Below, in pieces: positions 1-6,133 of a stretch of 7,736 nt of DNA. A program made the position numbers and the translations under genes. How positions within the stretch are numbered: position 1 is the stretch's first letter; every line of letters begins with the position of its first letter. Under the pieces are notes generated by a model. The model searched no databases. It worked only from the letters and a program-made list of their open reading frames with translations, and was not told the DNA's origin. Origin of the DNA: Rhodobacteraceae bacterium UBA6273 (lineage in GTDB: Bacteria; Pseudomonadota; Alphaproteobacteria; Rhodobacterales; Rhodobacteraceae); NCBI GenBank assembly GCA_002440625.1, contig DJUV01000169.1, forward strand, positions 1 to 7,736. Direction: 5' to 3'.

Positions 1-714
1 CTGCGCTACCGCGTCTTTGTCGAGGAACTGGGCGGCGACGGGCCTTTGGTCGACCATGCCGGGCGCTTTGAGCGCGACGCATTTGACGGGGTTAATGACC
101 ACCTGATCCTTGTCGACTCTAGGCGCGATCCGCGTGATCTTGACCATGTCGTAGGGGTCTACCGGCTCTTGCGCTCCGATCAGGCGGAAGGGTTCGGGCG
201 CTTCTATTGCGATGCCGAATATGATCTGACGCCGCTCCGCAACTCGGGCCGGCGGCTTCTGGAACTTGGCCGTTCCTGCGTCAGCGCCGACCTCAGGGGC
301 GGCTCGGCGATGTTCATGCTCTGGAATGCGCTTGCCGATTACGTGCTGGAGCATGGGATTGAGGTTCTTTTCGGCGTGGCGAGTTTCCACGGCACCGATA
401 TCGAGCCGCTGAGGATGCCGCTCGCCTGGCTTCATCACCGGCATCTCGCGCCAGAGGCGCTGAGGGTGCGTGCCCTGCCGGCGCATTATCAGGGCATGGA
501 CCTTGTGCCGCCTTCGGCGCTTGACCAGCGGGCGGCGATGCTGGCGATGCCTGCGCTCATCAAGGCCTATCTCCGGCTTGGCGGCTTTGTCGGCGAAGGC
601 GCCTTCATCGACGGGGATTTCAACACCACCGATGTCTGCCTTCTGATGGACACTGCCGCGATGAGCGCCAGGCACAAGGGGTTCTACGTCCGCAAGTACG
701 GGGGGCGGGAGTGA
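1..714 (+). CDS. olsB: L-ornithine N(alpha)-acyltransferase OlsB, 3' part (5' end outside window)
   Basis: Frame 1 is open from the first base to the TGA at 712-714, giving 237 residues without the true start. OlsB transfers a 3-hydroxyacyl group from acyl-ACP to the alpha-amino group of ornithine, the first step of ornithine lipid synthesis at the inner membrane. The visible part begins LRYRVFVEELGG, the usual start of the GNAT-like acyltransferase fold in this family. It continues with VVGVYRLL, then LELGRSCVSADLRGGSA (the conserved ELGRSCV block), then the FGVASFHGTD segment. Family members are about 250-300 residues, so only a short N-terminal piece should be missing. The TTG at 46 lies inside the conserved domain and is not the start. 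The stop overlaps the next start as GTGA, so olsB and olsA should be translated together. The identification rests on these motifs plus the olsA neighbour; a more general hemolysin-like GNAT label is the only realistic alternative. Confidence 0.88.
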   Translation: MRYRVFVEELGGDGPLVDHAGRFERDAFDGVNDHLILVDSRRDPRDLDHVVGVYRLLRSDQAEGFGRFYCDAEYDLTPLRNSGRRLLELGRSCVSADLRGGSAMFMLWNALADYVLEHGIEVLFGVASFHGTDIEPLRMPLAWLHHRHLAPEALRVRALPAHYQGMDLVPPSALDQRAAMLAMPALIKAYLRLGGFVGEGAFIDGDFNTTDVCLLMDTAAMSARHKGFYVRKYGGRE

Positions 715-1553
715 CGGCCTGGCACCGCGACGATGCCGCCGATCCGGTGCGGATCGGGCCCATTGGCTGGGTCCTTCTGGCGCTGCGCATCCCGGCGCTG
801 GCCATCGTCTCTTACGGTGGCCTTCTGATCCTCCTTATTCTCAGGGCGGTCGAGGCGCCGTTCTTTTCGCCAGACCGCCCCGTCACGCCCTGGATTACAC
901 GCGGGGTTTGCCGGGCCTCGCTTGCCATCCTCGGGCTTCGCTACCGGGTGCGCGGCAGGCCGATGCAGGTGCGCGGCGCGGTGGTTGCCAACCATTCCAC
1001 ATGGCTCGACATCTTCGCGCTGAATGCCTGCCAGTCGGTCTATTTCGTCTCGAAGGCCGAGGTGGCGCGCTGGGCCGGGATCGGTTGGCTGGCCCGCGCG
1101 ACCGGGACGGTCTTCATCGCCCGCGATCCGAAGAAGGCCAAGGATCAGCAGGCCGAATTCGAGGCCCGCATCCGCGCCGGCCACAAGCTTCTCTTCTTCC
1201 CCGAAGGCACATCGACTGACGGGCGAGGCGTCCTGCCGTTCAAGCCGACGCTTTTTGCCGCCTTCTTCACCCACGGGCTGGAGCAGGTCATGCAGATCCA
1301 GCCGGTGACGGTGATCTACCGCGCGCCAAAAGGACGGTCGCCGCGCTTTTACGGCTGGTGGGGCGGCATGGATTTCGTGCCGCATTTCCTGGTCGTCGCC
1401 GCGCAGTGGCCGCAGGGATCGGTCGAGGTGGTGTTCCACGATCCGGTTGCGGTCGATGGCTTCGCCGACCGCAAGAAGCTGGCCGGCCATTCAGAAAGGG
1501 TGGTCCGGTCGGCCTTGAGCGCAGCCCTCGGCCCTGAGGGCTGGGCGCCCTAG
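711..1553 (+). CDS. olsA: Lyso-ornithine lipid O-acyltransferase OlsA (PlsC family)
   Basis: This 280-residue protein belongs to the 1-acyl-sn-glycerol-3-phosphate acyltransferase (PlsC/LPLAT) family. As OlsA it would add the second, ester-linked fatty acid to lyso-ornithine lipid. Residues about 17-46 form a hydrophobic membrane anchor. The HX4D catalytic block is HSTWLD at 95-100. GTVFIARD at 132-139 matches the second block, FPEGTSTDG at 163-171 is the substrate-binding third block, and QPVTVIYR around 197-204 is the fourth. The GTG start overlaps the olsB stop by 4 bp, with a G-rich stretch just upstream as a possible ribosome site. The next in-frame ATG would delete the anchor. PlsC proteins that make phosphatidic acid look very similar, and OlsA of Rhodobacter capsulatus has been reported to act on both substrates, so the lipid role comes mainly from the olsB neighbour. 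Confidence 0.87.
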   Translation: MTAWHRDDAADPVRIGPIGWVLLALRIPALAIVSYGGLLILLILRAVEAPFFSPDRPVTPWITRGVCRASLAILGLRYRVRGRPMQVRGAVVANHSTWLDIFALNACQSVYFVSKAEVARWAGIGWLARATGTVFIARDPKKAKDQQAEFEARIRAGHKLLFFPEGTSTDGRGVLPFKPTLFAAFFTHGLEQVMQIQPVTVIYRAPKGRSPRFYGWWGGMDFVPHFLVVAAQWPQGSVEVVFHDPVAVDGFADRKKLAGHSERVVRSALSAALGPEGWAP

Positions 1554-1554
1554 C

Positions 1555-1574
1555 CGCCCTTTACCCCAAGGGCG
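1555..1574. terminator. Small inverted repeat at the olsA / thiE-like convergent junction
   Basis: A perfect 7-bp stem, CGCCCTT (1555-1561) and AAGGGCG (1568-1574), encloses a 6-nt loop. It spans the 7-nt gap between the two convergent genes and includes the TAA stop of the minus-strand gene. It could act as a weak two-way terminator, but neither strand has a run of T after the stem, so the assignment is tentative. Confidence 0.3.
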
Positions 1575-2181
1575 CGATGAGCTTTTTCAGCGCGGCGATG
1601 GGGTCGTCGGATTTCCAGATCTCCTGACCGATGCCGAGGAAATCGGTGACCGAGGCGTAGTCGAGAACCAGCGCGTCGGTCAGGCCGCCTTCGGCTACCA
1701 CCGGCACCTCGATCATCTCAGACCACCAGGCGAAAAGCTCGCGGTCGGCGGGCAGGCCGGTGCCGAGAGCGGTGGCGCCCACCGGGCCGAAGGCGACGTA
1801 ATCGGCGCCCGCTTCACCGGCGTTCATCCCGTCATGGCGCGAGATGCCGCAGAAGGCGCCGACGATGGCATCGGTCCCCAGAAGCTTCCGCGCGTCGCGG
1901 ATCGTCTTCGCGCCGTCGGTCAGGTGAACGCCGTCAAGCCCGTGGCGTTCGGCCATGCGGAAATGCGTCTCGATCACCACAGCCACGTCACGCTCATGCG
2001 CCACGGCGCGAACTGCATCGGCGGCGCGGCCGATGATGTCTTCGTCCCTTGCGGCCAGTGCCAGACGGACGCAGGCGATATCCACCGCGTCGAGCATCCG
2101 CGCCAGATGGTCGGGGAAGCTCACGAGGTCGATCTCGGCGGGCGAGATGAGGTAAATCTGCGGACGGTCCTCGGCGGCCAT
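1561..2181 (-). CDS. ThiE/TenI-like protein (thiamine phosphate synthase family, divergent)
   Basis: This 206-residue protein has the TIM-barrel pattern of the ThiE/TenI family: YLISP near the N-terminus, DGVHL at 83-87, a GISRH segment at 112-116, GADYVAFGPV at 125-134 and the VVAEGGLT phosphate-loop region at 161-168. True ThiE joins HMP pyrophosphate to thiazole phosphate. Compared with the pattern I recall for it, the Asn-Asp pair before the DGVHL strand is replaced by Glu-Thr (71-72), the Gln-Glu-Asp after DGVHL becomes Asp-Gly-Ala, and the Thr-Lys after the FGP strand is absent. Thiamine phosphate synthesis is therefore doubtful, and a TenI-like or other role is possible. The ATG at 2181 is chosen because AAGGAG precedes it by 7 nt and the family homology begins there; the frame stays open upstream for 41 codons without family features. 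It lies 55 nt behind the tfoX-like gene on the same strand, so the two may share a transcript. Confidence 0.75.
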   Translation of the reverse strand: MAAEDRPQIYLISPAEIDLVSFPDHLARMLDAVDIACVRLALAARDEDIIGRAADAVRAVAHERDVAVVIETHFRMAERHGLDGVHLTDGAKTIRDARKLLGTDAIVGAFCGISRHDGMNAGEAGADYVAFGPVGATALGTGLPADRELFAWWSEMIEVPVVAEGGLTDALVLDYASVTDFLGIGQEIWKSDDPIAALKKLIAPLG

Positions 2182-2236
2182 CGAATGCTCCTTCGCGGTC
2201 TTTGGAGCGTGGCTTAGCCGAGATTCTTCTGCTTGG

Positions 2237-2566
2237 CTACTTGGGCGGCAGCGATTCCACGAAAGCCCGCGCGGCGGCAAGGAAGCGGGCGCGGAGCGCG
2301 TCATCCGCTGCCCCCTCGGGCGAGAGGCGCACCCAGCCTTCCATCCGGCGTTCCCCCATCATCATCGGCGCGGCGGTGGGGATGGCTTCGGTCCAGCCAT
2401 CGTTGCCCCTGCCAAGGCGGCAAAGGACGCCGTCATGGCGCGCGCCGCAAAGGAGGTTGCCGCGCAGCATCCAGGCCAACCCGCCGAACATCCTGACCGT
2501 CCTGAGGTCAGCCAACCCGGCGAGGTCTTCCGCGACCACGGTTTCAAGGCCCTCGTCCCGCGCCAC
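2237..2566 (-). CDS. TfoX N-terminal domain protein
   Basis: A 109-residue protein consisting almost entirely of the TfoX/Sxy N-terminal domain. RMFGGLAWM at 25-33 is the signature (Met-Phe-Gly-Gly-hydrophobic), followed by LLCGARHDGVLCRLG at 38-52 and the PMMMGERRMEGWV stretch at 67-79. Full-length gamma-proteobacterial Sxy/TfoX is about 200 residues and activates competence genes with CRP. Short single-domain versions are common in alphaproteobacteria and have no settled function, so competence should not be inferred here. The start is GTG at 2566, preceded by AAGGAG with 7 nt between. An ATG at 2573 is out of frame, which supports GTG. The gene is divergent from the trmJ-type gene across 64 bp and sits upstream of the ThiE-like gene on the same strand. 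Confidence 0.85.
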   Translation of the reverse strand: MARDEGLETVVAEDLAGLADLRTVRMFGGLAWMLRGNLLCGARHDGVLCRLGRGNDGWTEAIPTAAPMMMGERRMEGWVRLSPEGAADDALRARFLAAARAFVESLPPK

Positions 2567-2577
2567 GGCGCATCTCC

Positions 2578-2606
2578 TTGTCAGGCTCCGCCCGCTAACG
2601 TATCAG
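2578..2606 (+). promoter_or_regulatory. Candidate sigma-70 promoter for the trmJ-type gene
   Basis: TTGTCA (2578-2583) and TATCAG (2601-2606) are separated by exactly 17 nt, a good match to the housekeeping consensus in the only intergenic gap before the methyltransferase gene. Transcription would begin near 2613 and give a leader of about 18 nt. The -35 element overlaps the opposite-strand ribosome binding site of the tfoX-like gene. This was judged by eye only, with no experimental support. Confidence 0.5.
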
Positions 2607-2630
2607 GCGCGGGCCTTGAGGGGAAAGCCC

Positions 2631-3368
2631 ATGTCCGACCGTCAGCCCGCCTTCATCCTCGTCCGCCCGCAGATGGGCGAGAACATCGGCGCCGCCGCCC
2701 GCGCCATGCTGAACTTCGGGCTTTCCCACATGCGGCTGGTGGACCCGCGCGACGGCTGGCCCAATCCGCGCGCTGTCGCCATGGCCTCGGGCGCGGCGGG
2801 GACGGTGCTTGACCATGCGGGCGTGTTCCACACGCTGCCCGAGGCGATCCACGACTGCGCCTATGTCTTCGCCACGACGGCCCGGAACCGCGACCTCACG
2901 AAGCCGGTGATGACGCCCGAACGGGCGATGGAACATGCCCGCGCGCTGATGGCCTCCGGCCAGAAGGTGGCAGTCCTATTCGGACCCGAGCGGGCAGGGC
3001 TTGAGAATGAGGATGTGGCGCGGGCCAATGCGCTCATCTCGGTGCCGGTCAACCCGGATTTCCCCTCGCTGAACCTCGGCCAGGCGGTTCTCCTTTGCGC
3101 CTATGAATGGCGCCGGCAGGGCGACGAGACCCCGCCCGAGGTGCTGGCGCTCGCCGGGACGGAACTTGCCACCGCCATCGAGATCGAGAAGCTTGGCGAT
3201 CACTATGAGGAGCGGCTGGCAGAAGCGGGCTATTTCTTCCCCGAAGAGAAAACGCCGAGCATGAAGCTCAGCCTGCGCAACCTCTGGAGCCGGATGCCAC
3301 TGACCCGCGCCGACGTGCAGATGCTGCACGGGGTGCTCCGGCAGATACTCCGGCGGCGTGGGGGGTAG
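2631..3368 (+). CDS. trmJ: tRNA (cytidine/uridine-32-2'-O)-methyltransferase, TrmJ type
   Basis: A 245-residue SPOUT-class methyltransferase, close to the 246 residues of E. coli TrmJ, which methylates the ribose 2'-OH of nucleotide 32 in the tRNA anticodon loop using S-adenosylmethionine. All three motifs of the knotted fold are present: ENIGAAARAMLNFG at 17-30 (with the conserved Asn18 and Arg24), LFGPERAGL at 116-124, and FPSLNLGQAV at 144-153. The C-terminal helices (SLRNLWSRMPLTRADVQML, 214-232) match the TrmJ tail that ends in a GVLRQI-like segment. The ATG at 2631 follows a GAGGGG ribosome site with 7 nt between, and homology begins at residue 7. The frame is open for 143 codons upstream, but that region is antisense to the tfoX-like gene. 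The exact nucleotide or substrate set (TrmJ versus a related TrmH-family enzyme) is inferred from family resemblance. Confidence 0.87.
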   Translation: MSDRQPAFILVRPQMGENIGAAARAMLNFGLSHMRLVDPRDGWPNPRAVAMASGAAGTVLDHAGVFHTLPEAIHDCAYVFATTARNRDLTKPVMTPERAMEHARALMASGQKVAVLFGPERAGLENEDVARANALISVPVNPDFPSLNLGQAVLLCAYEWRRQGDETPPEVLALAGTELATAIEIEKLGDHYEERLAEAGYFFPEEKTPSMKLSLRNLWSRMPLTRADVQMLHGVLRQILRRRGG

Positions 3369-3430
3369 GGGGCTTGCCCCCGTCCCGGAGCAAGTCCGGG
3401 ACTCCCCCAAGGTATTTCGGGCAAGATGAA
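3361..3430. repeat. Hairpin-rich intergenic repeat after the trmJ-type gene
   Basis: Two inverted repeats lie back to back. GGGGG (3368-3372), CTTG, CCCCC (3377-3381) starts inside the TAG stop codon. GTCCCGGA (3382-3389), 5-nt loop, TCCGGGAC (3395-3402) follows one base further on. They are followed by CTCCCCCAAGGTATTT and GGGCAAGATGAA. The combination resembles a REP-like sequence I recall at many gene ends in Rhodobacterales genomes; that is recollection, not a search result. A 14-mer GGGGGTAGGGGGCT at 3361-3374 recurs at 7315-7328. The hairpins may stop transcription or protect the transcript end, although the T run after them (TATTT, 3413-3417) is short and 10 nt away. Confidence 0.6.
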
Positions 3431-3448
3431 AACGCAGTCGTTCCCCGC

Positions 3449-3475
3449 TTGATGCCACCCGCCGCGCGCCATAGT
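3449..3475 (+). promoter_or_regulatory. Possible promoter for the ctaA operon
   Basis: TTGATG (3449-3454) and CATAGT (3470-3475) are spaced by 15 nt, shorter than the optimal 17. They lie just ahead of the ctaA ribosome site and after the intergenic repeat, the only non-coding DNA from which this unit could start independently. Weak call, by eye. Confidence 0.3.
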
Positions 3476-3500
3476 GTCCGCCGCGAAAACGGAGGGGCGT

Positions 3501-4655
3501 ATGGCCGGGAAACGCAGCATCTTCGAAGAGGTCGGGGCCGAGGCGAAGCGGGCCGAGCCGCCGCAGGGCGGGATGATCGACCGGGGCAAGGGCGGCGCGC
3601 GGGGCGGGGTCAGGATCTGGCTCGCCATTCTCTTTGCGCTCGTCTTTGCCATGGTCGCGGTGGGCGGCTTGACGCGGCTGACCGATTCTGGGCTTTCGAT
3701 CACCGAATGGCGTCCCGTCACCGGGGCGATGCCGCCGATGACCGAGGCCGACTGGCAGGCGGAGTTCCAGAAGTACCAGCAAAGCCCGGAATTCACCGAA
3801 CAGAACAGCCTGATGGACATCGCGGCGTTCAAGTCGATCTACTGGTGGGAATGGGGCCATCGCCAGTTGGGCCGGGTCATCGGCCTCGTCTGGGCCTTGG
3901 GCTTTTTCGGCTTCCTTCTGGCGCGGAAGATGCCGCCGGGCTGGGGCGGGCGGCTTTTCGGGCTTGGCTTACTTGGCGGGATGCAGGGCGCCATCGGCTG
4001 GTGGATGGTCTCCTCCGGGCTGACCGGGCGGATGGTGGATGTCGCCTCCTACCGGCTTGCCATCCACCTTGGCCTTGCCTTCGCGATCCTTGGCCTCATC
4101 GCCTGGTACATGCTTTCCTTGGCGCGGAGCGATCTGGCGCTTCTACAGGCGCGGCGGCTGCGCGAGGCGCCCTTGGCGACGCTGGCGACCATATTGGCCG
4201 CACTCGCCTTCCTGCAGATCCTTCTCGGCGCGCTCGTCGCCGGGATCGACGCCGGCCGCGCCTTTCCGACCTGGCCGATGATGGGCGGGAGCTTCTTGCC
4301 GGCGGATGCCTTCTATCTGCCGGATGGCGGGCCGGCGGTTCTGGCCTTCTTCGAAAATCCGGGCCTCGTGCAGTTCATGCACCGGATGGCGGGCTATCTC
4401 GTCTTCGCCGTGGCTATCTATGTCTGGTGGCGGGGCCGCGCCTCGGCGCATCCGGCGACGGTGCGGGCTTTCGATTGGGTGGCGGCGATGGCTTTCGGGC
4501 AGGTGGTCCTCGGCATCGTGACCGTGCTTTACGCGGCCCCCTTGCACCTCGGCCTGATCCACCAGCTTGGCGCGGTGGTGCTCTGGGTGCTGATCCTGCG
4601 CGCCCGTCACCGCGCCGCCTACCCCATTGTCCAGTCCGTGAGGGGAACAAGATGA
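3501..4655 (+). CDS. ctaA: Heme A synthase (COX15/CtaA)
   Basis: A 384-residue inner-membrane enzyme that oxidises the C8 methyl of heme O to the formyl group of heme A for aa3-type cytochrome oxidase. About eight hydrophobic segments are visible (roughly 38-60, 125-142, 151-172, 186-207, 227-247, 290-311, 326-346, 350-367). The four conserved heme-ligand histidines are present: His120 in EWGHRQLGR, His189 in LAIHLGL, His294 in FMHRMAGY and His354 in LIHQLGAV. GGLTRLTDSGLSITEWRPV at 55-73 is the family signature. I find no cysteine anywhere in the protein, as expected of the mitochondrial/alphaproteobacterial class, which lacks the extracytoplasmic cysteine pair of Bacillus CtaA. The ATG at 3501 follows GGAGGGG at a good distance; the in-frame GTG at 3474 has no such site. 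Its TGA overlaps the next ATG (ATGA). No ctaB, coxB or surf1 gene lies alongside in this window. Confidence 0.95.
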   Translation: MAGKRSIFEEVGAEAKRAEPPQGGMIDRGKGGARGGVRIWLAILFALVFAMVAVGGLTRLTDSGLSITEWRPVTGAMPPMTEADWQAEFQKYQQSPEFTEQNSLMDIAAFKSIYWWEWGHRQLGRVIGLVWALGFFGFLLARKMPPGWGGRLFGLGLLGGMQGAIGWWMVSSGLTGRMVDVASYRLAIHLGLAFAILGLIAWYMLSLARSDLALLQARRLREAPLATLATILAALAFLQILLGALVAGIDAGRAFPTWPMMGGSFLPADAFYLPDGGPAVLAFFENPGLVQFMHRMAGYLVFAVAIYVWWRGRASAHPATVRAFDWVAAMAFGQVVLGIVTVLYAAPLHLGLIHQLGAVVLWVLILRARHRAAYPIVQSVRGTR

Positions 4656-6133
4656 GCGCTTTTGACGAGTTGATGGCCTTCCAGCGCGAGACGGAGGCAC
4701 TGGCGCAGGTCGCGGGGCGACTTGGCTGGGATCAGGAAACCATGATGCCGCGCGGGGCCGCCGAACAGCGCGGCGAAGAGGTGGCGGCGATGGAGGCGAT
4801 GCTGCATGGCCGCCGCACCGATCCGAAGGTCGGCGACTGGATCGCCGCCGCGAAGGCACCCAATGCCGCCGGCGCGCGGATGGTTGAGCTGATCCGCCGT
4901 GACTTCGCGCGGAGTGCCGCCGTGCCGGTGCGGCTCGCCGCCGAGATCGCGCGGGTGACGAGCGTGGCGCAGGGCATCTGGGCAGAAGCGCGGGCGAAGG
5001 ATGACGTTGCGCATTTCCTGCCGGTCCTGACCCAGGTGGTCCGGCTTTCCCGCGAAAAGGGTGCTGCACTGGTCGCCGGCGGCTTCGGCGGCAACGCCTA
5101 CGACGCGCTTCTTGACGATTACGAACCGGGCGCGACGGCAGCCAGCATCGGCGCGATCTTCGACCGGATGCGTCCGCGGCTGGTGGCGCTACGCGAGGCG
5201 GTGCTGGGCGCGGCCTACCAGCCCGTGCCGCTGAAAGGCACCTTCCCCCGCGAGGCGCAACTGGCGCTGTCGCGGAAGATGGCCGAGGCCTTCGGCTATG
5301 ACTGGACGAGGGGCCGGCTTGACCTTGCCGTGCATCCCTTCTCCTCCGGCTCGGGCAACGATGTCCGCATCACCACGCGGGTGTCCGAGGCCGATCCCCT
5401 GAACTGCCTCTATTCGACGATCCACGAGACCGGCCATGCCACCTATGAGCAGGCGGTCGATCAGGCCTATCTGCTGACCCCGATCGGGCGCGGCGCCTCG
5501 ATGGGCGTCCACGAAAGCCAGAGTCGTATCTGCGAGAACCAGCTTGGTCGCAGTCGCGCCTTCACGGCTTGGGTGTTTGGTCAGATGGCCGAGGCTTTCG
5601 GCGACGCGGGTGCCCCCGATGCCGAGGCGTTCTACGGTGCCGTCAACCGGGTGACGCCGGGCTATATCCGCACCGAGTCGGACGAGGTGCAGTACAACCT
5701 CCACATCATGATGCGCTTCGATCTTGAGCAGCGGCTGATCGCCGGGACGCTTGCCCCCGCCGATCTGGAAGCCGCATGGAACGACCGTTTCAGGGCCGAC
5801 TTCGGCGTCGCCGTGGACCGGCCGGCGAACGGGGTCTTGCAGGATGTGCACTGGTCGGTCGGGCTTTTCGGCTATTTCCCGACCTATGCCTTGGGCAATG
5901 TCTATGCCGGTTGCCTCAATCAGGCGATGCGCGCCGACCTGCCCGGCCTTGATGCCGGTCTCGCCAAGGGCGATGCCGGGGCCGCGACGGGCTGGCTGGG
6001 CGAGAAGCTCAGACGCTTCGGTGCGCTCAAGCCCCCTGCTGAGACGGTCGCGGCAGCCTGTGGTTTCGCGCCCACCGAAGCGCCGCTTCTCGATTATCTC
6101 GACGCGAAGTTCCGCGCGCTTTACCGGCTGTGA
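4652..6133 (+). CDS. Metallocarboxypeptidase, peptidase family M32 (Taq carboxypeptidase type)
   Basis: A 493-residue zinc carboxypeptidase, the normal length for family M32. These cytoplasmic enzymes remove C-terminal residues from peptides. The zinc motif HETGH is at 258-262, and the third ligand, Glu288, is in the family signature HESQSR (287-292). HPFSSGSGNDVRIT just before the zinc motif and IRTESDEVQYN at 339-349 are further M32 hallmarks. The N-terminal WDQETMMP segment is also typical. No signal peptide is visible, which agrees with a cytoplasmic enzyme. AGGGG at 4641-4645 precedes the ATG by 6 nt, and the ATG overlaps the ctaA stop by 4 bp, so the two are translationally coupled. The stop overlaps the MFS start as GTGA. 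The reading frame happens to stay open backwards through most of ctaA, but that part has no family features. The physiological substrate is not evident. Confidence 0.94.
   Translation: MSAFDELMAFQRETEALAQVAGRLGWDQETMMPRGAAEQRGEEVAAMEAMLHGRRTDPKVGDWIAAAKAPNAAGARMVELIRRDFARSAAVPVRLAAEIARVTSVAQGIWAEARAKDDVAHFLPVLTQVVRLSREKGAALVAGGFGGNAYDALLDDYEPGATAASIGAIFDRMRPRLVALREAVLGAAYQPVPLKGTFPREAQLALSRKMAEAFGYDWTRGRLDLAVHPFSSGSGNDVRITTRVSEADPLNCLYSTIHETGHATYEQAVDQAYLLTPIGRGASMGVHESQSRICENQLGRSRAFTAWVFGQMAEAFGDAGAPDAEAFYGAVNRVTPGYIRTESDEVQYNLHIMMRFDLEQRLIAGTLAPADLEAAWNDRFRADFGVAVDRPANGVLQDVHWSVGLFGYFPTYALGNVYAGCLNQAMRADLPGLDAGLAKGDAGAATGWLGEKLRRFGALKPPAETVAAACGFAPTEAPLLDYLDAKFRALYRL

Noticed and set aside
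684..1490. 268-codon minus-strand open frame opposite olsA
   Set aside because: Shadow of a gene with intact acyltransferase motifs; no family pattern in the antisense product.
2182..2304. 41-codon N-terminal extension of the ThiE-like protein
   Set aside because: It overlaps the end of the tfoX-like gene and has no family resemblance; AAGGAG sits correctly for the ATG at 2181.
2202..2630. Long in-frame extension upstream of the trmJ-type ATG
   Set aside because: It lies antisense to the tfoX-like gene, has no family features, and the ATG at 2631 has a good ribosome site exactly where homology begins.
3474..3500. GTG start nine codons upstream of the ctaA ATG
   Set aside because: No ribosome site ahead of it, and it lies over the candidate -10 region. 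The GGAGGGG before 3501 favours the ATG.
2976..3860. 294-codon minus-strand open frame opposite the end of trmJ and the start of ctaA
   Set aside because: It spans two well-supported genes and the repeat between them; its composition is that of a shadow.
3374..4651. Open frame ahead of the M32 carboxypeptidase, through ctaA in another frame
   Set aside because: Its composition is arginine/glycine-rich shadow coding typical of high-GC DNA. The M32 family starts at the ATG at 4652, which has its own ribosome site.
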